64,000 bases of DNA, from the NCBI GenBank assembly GCA_026874595.1, contig CM049309.1, positions 9,823,076 through 9,887,075 of the forward strand, written 5' to 3'. Positions within the stretch are counted from its first letter, which is position 1. Every line of letters starts with the position of its first letter. This stretch comes from Sipunculus nudus (taxonomy: Eukaryota; Annelida; Sipuncula; Golfingiida; Sipunculidae). Positions 1-11,906 of the stretch are shown here, piece after piece. A program made the position numbers and the translations under genes. The notes under the pieces are model-generated. The model made no database searches, was not told the DNA's origin, and saw nothing but the letters and a program-made list of their open reading frames with translations.

Positions 1-36
1 CCATCCCCCCTTTCCTAAATCCTGGGTCCGCCCCTG
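1..36. repeat. Terminal fragment of a hAT-like DNA transposon
   Basis: The first 36 bases read, on the minus strand, CAGGGGCGGACCCAGGATTT followed by an A/G-rich stretch. This resembles the terminal inverted repeats of hAT elements, which commonly begin CAGGGGCGG. The rest of the element lies left of the window, so neither the other end nor the target duplication can be checked. Confidence 0.4.
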
Positions 37-3000
37 TCACTGATATGCACGGCGTCCAGTTCGACAGTTGTAATAATGCTGATTGTCGTAAATTATCCTT
101 GGCGGCCCTGAGGACGTACCCGTTTATAAGCCGACCGCCCTTCTTTGCCAAATATTATTATAGGATAAAATTTATCGTCCTGTGCACGAGCAAATACGGT
201 AGGTAGGTATAAATATTTCATTGCATTATTATACACATACGTACCTGAATTCAGGTCACCCGATCAGCATGGCCACCTGCAGGGTCGGCCTTCACGGACA
301 CATTCAGTCAATGTTATCTATGACATAATAGACCATTGATTCTATTGTGTGTAACTAATATTATTATTATATTAGAAGAAAAAGCCTAACGGAGATAGAA
401 TAAAAACTGGCGGTAACTTTTAAGCTTGACGGGGAGAAATGAAAGCATTACGTTGCCCCATGTTATATTGGCTAGGGAGAAAAAGTGAGGTTAGGATGGC
501 TTATCCCCTAGTTTTCTTTAAGTGATCTCCTAAATCCGGGGGGAGGGGGTGGGGCTTATTACAAGAGGGGCGCTTATTACCTCGTACGGTAACTGTAATC
601 ATTAAAAACATGCAGCTTGTAAACTAAAAGCTTGGAATAATATGTTATTCTCCAATACAGTGTCATTTTGATTATGCATGCAGCAGCTGGTACTCTTCAT
701 TAACAAATAGCCTAAAAAAGAAACTACAGATAAGCCATAACAAAATGATCAGATTTGTATTGAATAAGGATAGAAGGTCACATTAAGGTTTTGATGAATT
801 TAGTGTAATGGGATGGTTGAATGTGGAAAATCGGGTCACTCAAATAAAATTAATTCACATGTTCAACATTGTTCATGGACATGCACCTATATATGTATTT
901 TCGAGATCAGTTTGATCATGAAAAATTATCACATACATATACATGTAAATATAACAAGATCATAAAAAAAACAGTCCCTGTTTTTTAAAAGAGGTAAAAC
1001 GATACCTAATAGGTAATATTCAGGCAAATGAAAACAGTGAATATATGTCTTTTCAACAAATGAAAACAACTGTATTATTTCCAATTTGACCTATTTAGTT
1101 TTGTATTATTCATTTTCAGGTGAAGGGTGCTATACTTACTTTTCTATTAATCATGGTAGTAACAAGACAGAAGATAAAAGTTTTTATAGTTAAGTCCTGT
1201 TTAGGAGACTGATTTATATATAATTTTTTTAAATATATATAACTTAATTTCACATTTCAATGTACTTCTGGATGTACTTCTGTGTAATATGTCTACCTTC
1301 TTTTAAGATATTAATTATTTACTTAACAAGTTTAATCTACTGGTATATTTGTAGTCAGTGTAATCACTAGTCCAACTGTCATATTGCACATTATTTTCTA
1401 GTCAATATACAACTAAAGTCATGGTGGACCTTAATACAGTCTGTTATATATTTCTTCTAGTCAGTAAATAAATAGTCATTATTTATATATCTTAAAATTT
1501 TTAAATTTATTAAAATTTTGTTTACCATATTATATGTGATAATAACTGCATGTGACATATATGTTTTGTCAAATATACATGCGATTATTATGTACTTATC
1601 ATTGAGGTCAACTTTTATTTATTATTTATCATTGTATTGTTAAATGTTGCTCCTTGCATGCCATCTTGACACCACATTCATATGGACCACTTTGGAAATA
1701 AGTTTTAATTTTAATTTTTTTTTAAGTGCTATCCAAGGTGCATGTCGGGATATATGTAAACTATGTCATTGTATATGCTTATGTATTACTTGGCCTATAT
1801 GCTAATTGCCTGAATAAAATTCTCTATCTATATAAAAAATCCATAGAATTTGAAAATAAAAATGTGCATGGTTACATCAGTAATATTAATTACTTTCAGA
1901 AAAGATATGAATTGCAGCAAACAAAGGCTTATTATATGGGCCTTCCACATATTGAAAGTGAACTTCGTAACCTGGTGCACACACAATCATATTTTAGTTA
2001 GAGAGTTTCCCAATAGACGGCGCACCTGACGAACATCGCAGTGAGCATACGATGTTGCGTGTTTGACAACTTCATAAGTTAAAAACGTATTGTGTTAGAA
2101 CAACTAATATCTATGCCCCGAAACATGATAATCCTGAGTAAGAAAGTCATCGGATGGATTCAGAGTCTGGTGGGTATAATAAGTTGGTGCCTTTTTGTTG
2201 AAACAGAAAATAAACCTTGTTGCCACAGGGCGATAAAAGGGAATGTATGTGTCCATACAGGAACAAAACTGGCAGGGGGAAGTGGCATACGTCATACGAG
2301 AGATTTCTGAAGCCTGTATATCTTAAAAGACATAAGTGTAAGACATAAAGGTGTCATCAGTTATTATACCCAATGAAAAAGATGTAAAAAATACTTGGGT
2401 TTAAATTTTTTTTAAATTTTAAATTTAAAAAAAAAGTTTGAAAAAAAATAAAAGTAATGAAACGGTTTCATGACACACAGCCACAGTGTAATAATTATTT
2501 TGGGTACCAGTTGATTCATCACCACAGTGGTTTACATAGTCAAAGAATAATTCATATAATAAACTATAGGTTTCACATATAAACCCAGTTGTGGCTCTGT
2601 ACTAAACAGCCACAGTCAATGCCTTCATTTATCTAGCAGACAGAATGCAGCACTGTTTTGAGTACATCTGATCCTGATGTTGGGTGCCTGTACTAGTGAG
2701 CCAGTATGAATGTTTCAGGCAGCAGTGTTCTTGTGTTACATATATCCTCACTGCTGTGTCCTTGTAAACTGACCACTGGCTACACACGGGGTTGTTACAC
2801 ACTTGTTTTAGCCCGCGAGGTGCATGAACAACATTTCAGCTGGATGGGCCAGGAAGTTAACCCTGATGATGTAACACATGCACACCGCTGGCTTAAACAA
2901 TCACATAACAGGCACAAAACACACAGAATCAGATGTACTCAAGTTGAGTGCATCGTCTGTCATATGCATGCATTCAGTCCGCTAGACAAATTCAGGTAGT

Positions 3001-4474
3001 GGCCTATAACTCGATGTATACTACAGAGCTACAGCTGGGTCTAGGATCATATGTGTTGGGATTGTAATTCATATCTGTAGTCCATAGATAGCCCTAGCTT
3101 CTGTGCTTTTTCCCCACACTTCATTGCTGTCTGTTGTGAGAGTGCCCTAGTACTAGGCATTTGGTACCTATGAAGGTGTAATAACCTCATTTGTTGAACA
3201 TATTAGTGAACCAATTCCAGTGCATCAGTCCTATAACTGTTGCCCATGCATATTTGTTCCCATGAACAGAAAAATTCCATGCAGGAGTTGTAATAATGAA
3301 TTTTCGCCTGTCTCTGATAGACAGATACATGCACAGAAAGGCATTTTTCATTTTGTACCAATCCATTGGAAAAGCAACCTCCTAGATGTTTCCCACATTA
3401 CAAAGAGTGAATAATACACAAAAACGGAAAAGTATGGTAACTTGGAAACCCCCAGCTTCACTGTTACCCTGCCCTGTTATGTCCCAACAGTGCTGATGAA
3501 ATCATAGAGATAGAGCCCTGTGATTTGCCAAGCAGCAGAGCCATGGTAAAGACAAGTTTCATTCTAAACCCCAGCCTTATTTTTATTTTGTAAGGAAATA
3601 CATTATTGGTCAATTTGTTATGTTACGCCAGCCTGTATTTAGTCACAGCACACATAACAAAAATTGCCAGGTGTCGCCTTTAGGACACTGCACCTAACAA
3701 CACAGATTTACTGTTCTACAGAAATGTCATAATGGAAGTGACTGATTGAAAGTTTGATATGATGATAGGATGCATCTGTAGTATTAAGAATCCTGCCATG
3801 TGTCAGTATATATGTAATTTCCCTTGATTGGTTAATTAAGGATAAAGTAACTGCTCACTCCATAATTTTACCCCCATAGTGTGCTTAAAAAATCAGTGAT
3901 TGTAAGACAAGTGGGAATAATTCAGTTGCTGTAGTTATATCAGTTTGGCCACCACATGGCAGAACCTAGGTCTGCTAAAATAGTCCTCGTTTTAAAGAGC
4001 AACTATCAACAGTTTCAACCGTTTTCACCAGTGGACTTCTTAACTCAATTCCACTGACCATTAGATGGACTTATTGGAGTGTGTAGTGAGTTGAAGAGAT
4101 GTGGGAGGTCATGCTGCCCCATCACAGGCATTTCCTTTTCTCTCTTGATGTCGATAGTCTCACATTTCATAGTGGCCAGCAGGACTGGGCTGTTGAGTCA
4201 ACTCAGTCTGACAAAGTCTGCTGACGTAAATGGTCAAAACTGTCACTACAAGTCAGTTGCTTAGCTAGTGGCTGTGTGTGAGAAGTATTTTAGTATTCTG
4301 CTGGAATACTAGAATAGGAGAGAAACTATGACTGACCCACAGCCTTTGGTGCTATCATATAGTGACAATAAAGATACTGACCACTGTTCAGGACAGTAAA
4401 GATTATCAGTACAGGTACTTTTAAGTAACCATTATTCAGAATATTATACATTATTAATTTACTTCTCATTGCAG
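37..4474. other. AT-rich region without recognisable gene
   Basis: No open frame here resembles a known protein, and the few frames of 60-97 codons are not flanked by convincing splice sites. At 519-590 there is a G-rich stretch with two 'cttattac' words about 20 bases apart, probably the decayed end of a DNA transposon. A/T homopolymer runs occur around 2406-2450. An exon of the gene ending at 4564 could be hidden here but I could not pick one out. Confidence 0.5.
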
Positions 4475-4564
4475 GTCCTGGCTGCGGTTGTGATCATTGC
4501 CTGGGTTTTTGTGATAATTGCAGGAAGGCAAGCGTCTGTTAGGATGTTACAGCAGAGGTCTTAA
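4475..4564 (+). CDS. Candidate terminal exon of a small membrane protein
   Basis: A good splice acceptor (pyrimidine-rich tract ending TTGCAG at 4474) opens a 29-codon frame ending in TAA at 4562-4564. The frame starts with a hydrophobic stretch (VLAAVVIIAWVFVIIAG) suited to a single transmembrane helix, then a basic tail rich in Arg and Gln. No upstream exon was identified. An alternative phase from the same acceptor gives a short Cys-rich frame (words CGCDHC and CDNC) ending earlier, so the reading phase is not settled. There is no clear donor or terminator between this stop and the RPC9 start 151 bases downstream, so both could sit in one exon. It may also be untranslated leader of the RPC9 gene. 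I recognise no family. Confidence 0.3.
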   Translation, partial: VLAAVVIIAWVFVIIAGRQASVRMLQQRS

Positions 4565-4714
4565 GCCACATCTTATTGACTATGGTACACATGGATGAAC
4601 TGTAGGTTTATTGTGTTTCTGAATTCGAAATAGTTTATGGTTAATATTTGATGAACAAGGTGTCTGTTGAGGGAAAAAGAAAGACACTTTACAGTTGGGC
4701 ACCTGACTGCCAGT

Positions 4715-5116
4715 ATGGAAGTAATAAATGATAGTGCTGCAATACTCAGCAACCATGAGGTGTTATCATTACTGAAAGATTTGAAAAAGCCAAATAAACA
4801 CCAACAAAATTTAGCCACCATAACATATTCTACAATAAAGTATTTAGAAAAGACTCCATGCAAAGACCAAGACAGTGAAATCATAGCATCCTTTCTGAAA
4901 GCTACTGAGCCTTTCAAGTTGACAAAGGCTGAAAAACTGCAGCTGCTGAACCAGAGGCCGATGACGGCAGTGGAGATACAGTTGATGGTAGAGGAAAGCG
5001 AAGAGCGGTTAACTGAGGAACAGGTGGATGAACTTTTAGATATTGTAATGAAACATTTACCTGGGGAGCTGCCTAACGAGGGGCAAGAAGGTGAAGAACC
5101 AATGGATGATCAGTAA
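4715..5116 (+). CDS. CRCP: DNA-directed RNA polymerase III subunit RPC9
   Basis: This 133-residue frame is recognisable as RPC9 (CRCP, Rpc17 in yeast), the Rpb4-like subunit that pairs with RPC8 to form the stalk of RNA polymerase III and helps recruit initiation factors in the nucleus. The start fits family members that begin MEV, followed by an L-S-N-x-E-V word. The C-terminal half carries the very conserved words KAEKLQLLN and EIQLMVEESEERL of the HRDC-like helical domain, then an acidic tail ending DDQ. Vertebrate proteins are near 148 residues; the shortening is in the N-terminal loop. The frame is open in line with the start back to 4667, but the Met at 4715 fits the family. The whole protein lies in one exon, whereas the vertebrate gene is multi-exonic, so this could be a retrogene. 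No poly(A) tract is visible just after the stop. It is intact and is probably functional. Confidence 0.93.
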   Translation: MEVINDSAAILSNHEVLSLLKDLKKPNKHQQNLATITYSTIKYLEKTPCKDQDSEIIASFLKATEPFKLTKAEKLQLLNQRPMTAVEIQLMVEESEERLTEEQVDELLDIVMKHLPGELPNEGQEGEEPMDDQ

Positions 5117-5825
5117 TTGACTGGTAATCAATGACATTAATTACTAATTGAAGTAACAGATAAGTTCTTGGTGTCAGCTGCACAGGTTGGACAAACATAA
5201 TGCAGCTGCATTTGTCACTGCTGTAAAGTTTCCAAAACAGGAAGTTGATATAACAAATGCTACCATAAAGGTGCCAAAACAGGAAGTGAATATAAAGATG
5301 GTATCATTTTACAGGCACTTGTGATCAGCCAAAAGTGATCAGACCACTGTGCTTGCTGTATATTCTTACAACATTTGAGAGCATTTGTTAATATCAAGAG
5401 CAAACATCAAATTTCTTATACTAGTGACTTTTGGTGCTGTATCAGTGGCTGTCTTTACCTGTTGAAGATTAGAGCAGTTATTCTCTTTTTTCATTTGTCC
5501 ATGAAGCTCTTGTTCATGAAACACTGGGTTTCCTTGTAGAGATTCTGTCAACAGGATTTTCAAAAGACATTATATTAACTGTTATGGATATTGCTTATAT
5601 TATACCAAGAGGACCTTGCTAGTAGCTGCTTGTTATGACAAGGACATGAAAGACTGAAATATATATTTGTGGAATCTAAAGGTGACCAACACTGTGCGAC
5701 CTGGATTTTTGCCCTCTGAAGCGCAGGGTCATATATCACTCACACTGTAGCATCTGGGTGAATTTGTTGAAAAAAACTAGCATAAATTAATCTCTCTTGA
5801 TATTTGAGAGTACAGTACGTTAAAT
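5117..5825. other. RPC9 3' flank, no gene seen
   Basis: This is AT-rich sequence presumably holding the 3' untranslated region of RPC9. Around 5230-5300 the word 'aaaacaggaagt' occurs twice about 50 bases apart, a minor local duplication. I see no coding frame. Confidence 0.5.
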
Positions 5826-5916
5826 ATGGAGGGTATGAGTGCATTCATGTACTATCTTCTGCTGCTCCCGACAACATTTCTTGTTATTATTTTTGCGTTG
5901 TTTATAGCTTGGTTTG
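5826..5916 (+). CDS. Candidate first coding exon of a small membrane protein
   Basis: ATG at 5826 is preceded by AAAT (A at -3) and opens a frame beginning MEGMSAFMYYLLLLPTTF and continuing with further hydrophobic residues to AWF, a good single-pass membrane helix. It runs directly into a strong donor (TTTG, then GTAAGC from 5917) in phase 1. If the donor is not used the frame reads on only seven codons to a stop. No partner exon was found downstream before the repeat-rich DNA from 6166. I recognise no family, and a chance hydrophobic frame in AT-rich DNA is possible. Confidence 0.35.
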
Positions 5917-6165
5917 GTAAGCAGTTTTTTATTCACAACTAAAATTTTTCTCATTTGACCCAAGTTCTGTCATATTTCTCATATTACATGCAAGATTACA
6001 GTTCACATGAAACAAAATATTGATAATGTGATGTATTGAAATGGTATATAAGAGCATATCATATTCACATTATTTTTTGTATAAAGTCACTTCATATGTA
6101 AATAGACAAATAAATAGATTTGTATAGATAATTTTAGACTTAATTCTGCATATTTTGAACATTTT

Positions 6166-8664
6166 AAGCGAACCCGTGAGCTAATGGGATGGTGTGTTGT
6201 CATGCGTTGTTCGTCGTCTGTACGTTAACCATATCTACTCAAAAACTGCAGGAGTTAGCATCACCAAATGTTTTGCAAATAATCAGTCTTCTGAAAAATC
6301 AGATTCTGTACGTTAACCATAGCTATCTCAAAAACGGCAGGAGCTAGCATCACCAATTTTTTAGCGAACCTGTGAGCTTATGCGATGATGTGGCGTCGTC
6401 CGACGTCCGTCGTCTGTCGCCCGTCGTCTGTACGTTTACCCATACTTTCTTGAAAAAGGCAAGAGTTAGCATCACTAAATTTTATGCAAAAAATTTGTCA
6501 TCTAAAAAACTCTATCGGATATTGCTTATTTTTTTGGTTAACTGCATTTTCTTAGGTTTTACTGGGAAAAAGCTAAAAAAGCTTTAAAAATCTTCTTCTC
6601 CGAAACTGTTCAGCCAAATTGTCCAATGTTTCACAGAAATGATCCCTGGAACGATCTCTCTCAAGTTTGTTCGAATGGTTCAAGTACGATGATTTTTGGC
6701 CGAGTTACTGCTAGTTGAACTTAGTATTCTGTCCAATAAAGCATACTTAAATTACAATCCTAGAAATGGCTGGAGCTATCATCATCAAATTTTATGCCAA
6801 TGTTGGTCACATGAGTCATATCTAAAATTGAGGTATTGGTGGCGCCACCTGCATCGGCCTTTTTTGTACGGGGTCATCAGTGCCTGTATCACATTGAGGG
6901 CTACAAAAACTTCTTCTCTGAAACCATGTGGCCAAAATGTTTAATATCGCACAGAAATAATCCTAGGCTAGTGCTTTCTGAAGTTTGTTCAAATTATCTC
7001 TTTTCAGTGACTTTTGGTTAAGTTATGGGAAGCTGAATTTAGTCATGCGCCATAATAGCCCATTTTAGCTCAGTGGCTACAAAGATCTTCTTCTCAAAAA
7101 CCACTGGGCCAAATTCTTAAATTTCACACATTAACTATCCTCAGATGTTGATAATTCAAGTTTGTTCAAATGGTTTTGGTTCAGTGCTTTTTGGCTGAGT
7201 TACGGGAAGCTGAACTTAGCCAGTTTGCTGTATCTTCCTATACGAGTTATAAACCTGCAAAACGTTTTTCGACTGATGCCACTGAAGCCAGTTTGTTAAA
7301 TATCTTACAAGAATAATCCCTACAATATTTCTTATAATAATTGTCATTAATGGTTCCACATGAATGATTTTTGGCTGAATAATGGAGATTGAATTGAGTC
7401 ATTTTACCATATATGTTAGCTGTGTTATGCTGTTACATCTAGCCTGGCACCAGTTTATCAGCATCTATTACATCATGCCACTAGACATTTAGATTTCAGG
7501 TTATCTTTGGTTAATATTGACAAGAAAGTTTTTTTAAAAGCTTTAAGAAAATTTAGATTGATGATTTAAGTTATTCATGATACCAGGCAATGTTACAATC
7601 ATGGATATTTAGCTCTCTGTGGCTATATAAAGACAACTGTAAGTGGATTATAAATTATTGGTATCCTTACTCAACTTAATTCAATAATTAGCCATCAATG
7701 AGATATATCTGTATTTTAATTTTGCATTTAATATGCATCTGTAATAATTTTACATATATTCCTGATTTCTTTTTTATAAAAAGTCAGCTGAAAAGCATTT
7801 TGTATTGGGAAAATAGATTTTAAAGTTATTTCAAGTATGGACCATTTTTCTGTACAGATGGCAGCACTTGGTTTACCATTGGCAGTAGCCAGTAGCTGGC
7901 AGTAGCTGCATTCTATTTATAGCTTTGGCAGACTTGCTAACTGCATCAGATTTGGCACCAAGGTTCAACTTAGATCTATTCATAGCTTTGGCAGACAGCC
8001 AACTGTGTCGGATTATGCAACAGGTCAATAGTTCACTCAGTGCAGCCAGGTACAGGTCAAAATTTCACTCAGTCTAGCAAGGTGCAGGTCAAGAGTTCAC
8101 TCAGTGCAGTAGCTTGAGGCAGCAATTTGTCACAGTTCACTCAGGGTAACTGTCTTACTCACCTAAGCCTGGGCAACCCAGTGCATCAAACTCAAGGGAA
8201 GTTGCCACCTACATTGACTTTTGCACAGTGTATGTGCCTGCTTATTTCTACAGAGGAATTTGATACATCAGCTTGAAATTGGGCATAATTATACTTATCA
8301 GGTAGCTTTATCATGTGCAAGACTTGTGGCACCACCTACAATAATTTTTGTACAGTGTATGTCCCTGCTTATTTGGCAGGAGAGGTTTGACATATCAGTC
8401 TGACATTGGGCATATGTATATATCTCTGTGTTATATACAAGACTGGTGGTTCCAGCTAAAATCATTTTTGTGTTGTGTGCACCCATGCCAGAATTTCAGT
8501 AGTGATGTCTGTGTAATTGTTTCTTGTTCAAAGTGTTCAGTACTTGCATTGTTCATATACATGTTACACATGTTCTTGAAAAGTAATGGTCCAGCATTGA
8601 AGCTTTATACTTGGTGTAATCCCATTGCACAGGTTCATATTAGGCCTGTAGGCCTTGTTAATAA
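6166..8664 (+). repeat. Interspersed repeat family F1, copy 1
   Basis: This 2.5-kb repeat has an inverted copy at 44694-48280 and a partial one at 34022-36860. Its left end reads AAGCGAACCCGTGAGCTAAT, with a second, closer copy of that end at 6362 (TAGCGAACCTGTGAGCTTAT). Its right end reads AGGCCTGTAGGCCTTG. Inside are a tandem array of ~160-base monomers (about 6450-7480, recurring 'aaat.tcttc.tct.aaac' and 'ttttggc.gagttac'), a unique stretch, a cluster of ~50-base units containing 'gttcactcag' (about 8025-8150), and units with the palindrome GGTGGCGCCACC (6838-6849) or its variants. It has no credible protein. The left boundary of the 10.3-kb duplication falls inside it at 8222. Confidence 0.75.
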
Positions 8665-8814
8665 TCTGCTTCAGTTGTATTTTTGGGATATCATGCACAA
8701 ATTTGTGGCAAGCATGTATGCTAATCCTACAAACTGTTGCATGCCTAAATGTGGAGTACATGCAAAAATGGCACATCTAATAGGATTTTATTTGTTTTTG
8801 TATGCCAGTCTGTG

Positions 8815-10158
8815 ACGAGACATAATGGTATATTGGTAAATCCATAGTCCATCCGTAAGTCAGTTAATTTTTAGTGTCATTGCAATAACTAATAAGGGCT
8901 TGAGGGATTTTCACGAAACTCACCATAAATACTTACCAATAGATTATCATATAAGTTCAATTATATGGAAAATCCATGTATATTTAGTGAGGTCAGAGGT
9001 CACAAAGCTACTCTGTGGTTAGTCTGCATAACTTATCAGGCATTAGTGGTGGGAGTCGGTTCCTTTTTCATAATCGATCATCGGTTTGGGCAAACCGATT
9101 GATGATCGATTATTAATCGGTTCAGACAAATATAAAGGAATGAGCAATTATCTGTGAAACTGTACACTCTCAACCCAGCCCGCATGTCTTAGTAATTCTA
9201 CCTTACGAAAAGACGTTTCATTTTAATTAATTATAGTATTCAATTAAACCACAGTCCAGGACAGCCACTTGCTGGCCCTCATGAATTCTCCCACGTATCA
9301 TTTTAACTTCACTACCAGGCCTTCCATTTTATAGCAATTATGATGACTGCCGACATGCATACTGGTTTAAAAGGGCTGCCAGAAAAATTACAGGCCCATA
9401 TAACTTTTGGCAAAAATAAAAAATTAGTAATTGAAAGCTAAAAATATAATAACTCATGTGGCAGCGGCACCTGGCATCAGTTGAGGAGATTATTTCTAAG
9501 AGAATCTTGAAAAATTGGCATAGACCTGGAGAATTATGGAGCATTTTAACGCCATACCCATATTTTGCAATGAACATCTTGTTAGAAAACTCTCCGCTAA
9601 TTCTGCAGCTTCTTGCCAGTTCATAGAGGTTTAATAAGTCCTCCGTTAATTCTCTCATCTACTCAGTTATATACTTAGGTTATTTGGGAACACAGACTCA
9701 TTATATGAAGCGCAGAATGTTGTAAAAAATGGACGTGTAATTTTTCCCTATAACTTAAAGACATTATGGTAAAAACAATCATGAGTATGATGTAATCGAT
9801 AGTTGCATTTCGTAATCGAGCGCTTGAAAGTTGCATCAAACCGACTGACTTTCGAAAAAACTCGATCGGCCCACCACTATCAGGCATATGACGGATTTTG
9901 ATGAAACTCAACAGAAATATAAATAGATACAAAATCTTGCCCCTGGTAAAATCCATGCTTCTTTAATGAGGTCAGAAGTCACCAGACTTTGGTGGTGCTG
10001 TGATGACTTAACAAAATTCTTATGAATATTCGTGAAACTCAGTATAAATAATAATCATTAAAGTTACTGATCTGGATTCAATTCTCAGCAAAACTCATGC
10101 ATATTTAATGAGGTCAGAGGTCATAAGACATACATTAATTGAATGTTTGTGGTGCTCA
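8815..10158 (-). repeat. Interspersed repeat family F3, copy 1A, interrupted by a hAT element
   Basis: Read on the minus strand this copy starts with a GAGCACCACAAAC word, has about three monomers of ~150 bases containing TGACCTC-ATTAAATATGCA-TGGATTTTGCTG-like words, and ends near a CATTATG word. Plus-strand copies are at 32870-33345 and 48862-49375. Removing the hAT insertion at 9044-9879 leaves about 500 bases, matching the other copies. Each monomer carries AGGTCA-N-AGGTCA (for example 'gaggtcagaggtca' near 8988). It has no coding capacity. Confidence 0.75.
9044..9879. mobile_element. Non-autonomous hAT element, copy A
   Basis: The ends are TAGTGGTGGG and CCCACCACTA, inverted repeats of 10 bases. 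The element is flanked by a perfect 8-bp target duplication TCAGGCAT (9036-9043 and 9880-9887). Eight-base target duplications and TIRs of this kind define the hAT superfamily. Next to the left TIR lies a stretch of 'atcgat' and 'accgatt' words (9070-9125), partly echoed near the right end (9797-9865). There is no transposase frame, so it must have been mobilised in trans. Removing it restores an uninterrupted F3 repeat. Confidence 0.88.
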
Positions 10159-11619
10159 AAAACAAAATTATCAAAATATCACATTTTATTTATCATAAAA
10201 CATCAAATGCTGAATGATTCAAAACAGGAAATGAAAAAAAAAATATATATAAATTTGAATATTAGTTGTGGTATAATATAATAGTTGTTTATTATTAGTT
10301 GTGGTATAAAACCTCCATTCAGTATATATAGTAATGCAAAATCATTTCATATAAATAAATGATACTGAAAAAAGGTTAAATAATAAAAAAGGTAAACATT
10401 CTTTCAAACATTTTTCATGTTTGTTGAAGAGGTTTAATGATTACATAACAATTAAAGGAAGGTTTTGGTACAAAAATCTGAACCCCCACCAACACTTGAG
10501 TCACAGCCTAGATGATTGTAGATGTATTTATGGTAGTAGTCAACCAGAAAGCGGTCTACCAGATAAGTTGACCAACTACTGTAACACTGGGCAACTGCCT
10601 ATTTATGTGCCAGCTGACAAATTGTCGTTTCACATAATATGAGTAACTTCTTGTGCCTTATGGGAAAATACATGATAGATATAGGAACAGAGTTATTTAG
10701 AACAATGTACATCTTAGTTATATATTCTGGTATACATGCAATTTTTTACAGCTGAAATATGAAAGATCACATAAATAAATAAATGTATGAAGTCAAACCT
10801 TTTAAATACAGATGACCAAAGAACTAATTGTAGTGAATTCATTCTTATGACTCAACCCCTCATAATTTGACCACCAAAAATATCCCCAGATTTAATAGAT
10901 GCTAAAAGAAGTTTCAGGTGAGTGATTATAAGTATTTGGTGAGTCTGTTCTAGTACTACTTACATGAATGTTATATTTCTACCACCAGATGTCACTCATG
11001 TTCTAGGAGGCAACTGATGGTCTACTTAGATACTGTTGTCTTCAGTGTCTGTGAACACACACATGACCATTAGCTAATTTCAGAGCATTATTTTCTAATG
11101 GCATAGTATATGTTAAACTATTTCAGTAATACTTGCATAAGAATATATGTTCTACAGCTAAATTCATGCATCTGCCCATTTTAAGATGAACAATGCATAA
11201 AAAGGGTATAAGCAAATCTTAAGTTTTTTCAAATTAATAGTATTTCCCTACATTCAGACTTGTACACTGCATCATCATGACCTGGCAGAGCTCTGCCAAT
11301 TATTTTTACAGACAAGAGTACAGTCTACAGACATACATTAAATACTTGAAGTTGCATATGTATATTTAAAAAAGATCAAGTGTTCACAATACATTTAAGG
11401 CATTATATCAATATTAAACTCCTGGAGTCTTGTTTCATGAAAAGGTATTATGAAACTAAGAAAATCCCCAGAAATGACAACATATAATGTCTTTACCTGA
11501 TTTGACACCAAAATGAAGGAATGAATGAATGTCACATATTGTCTTCCTTATTACCTAATGTGAGATACCAAGTTATGAGGATATTAATGGCAATATTTCT
11601 ACTAGTGTCTTATTTGTAC
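10159..11619. other. Duplicated AT-rich segment without recognised gene (unit A)
   Basis: This stretch, repeated at 20479-21941, holds a local direct repeat of 'attagttgtggtataa' (10261 and 10297). A 73-codon frame at 10421-10642 has no recognised similarity and no flanking splice signals. I see nothing else. Confidence 0.5.
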
Positions 11620-11906
11620 AGAATGGCGACAAGGCGACAGTAACTGTACTGACTAGTCTAATGAAAAGGTGAAGGAGAGACTATAGATCCTTAGGGGAGC
11701 AGTGTTATGAAAGGCTCAAGTGTAACCAGGTAAAGGGGTTGAGCTATGTAGAGCAGGCATTTAGGGAGCAGGATGAGGATGGAGGTGTTTAAGTACCACT
11801 TTACAGTCAGGTTGCTGATGTGTGGATGTGGGAGTTATCCAAAATCTGGATCCAATCTTTTGAACCAAGATCAACAGACACAAGTTGAGCAGATGCAAGT
11901 GTCATA

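Noticed and set aside
2706-2999. 97-codon frame with several Cys and His residues
   Set aside because: No recognisable motif spacing, no splice sites or start context, and composition like the surrounding non-coding DNA.
4573-4917. 114-codon minus-strand frame opposite RPC9
   Set aside because: It overlaps the well-identified RPC9 frame on the other strand and has no similarity of its own.
8348-8815. 155-codon Cys-rich frame, nearly repeated at 18618-19127
   Set aside because: It lies in repeats F1 and F3. Its second copy exists because of the 10.3-kb duplication, so preservation is not evidence of selection.
10421-10642. 73-codon frame conserved in both duplication units
   Set aside because: The two units are almost identical throughout this part, so conservation carries no information, and no family is recognised.
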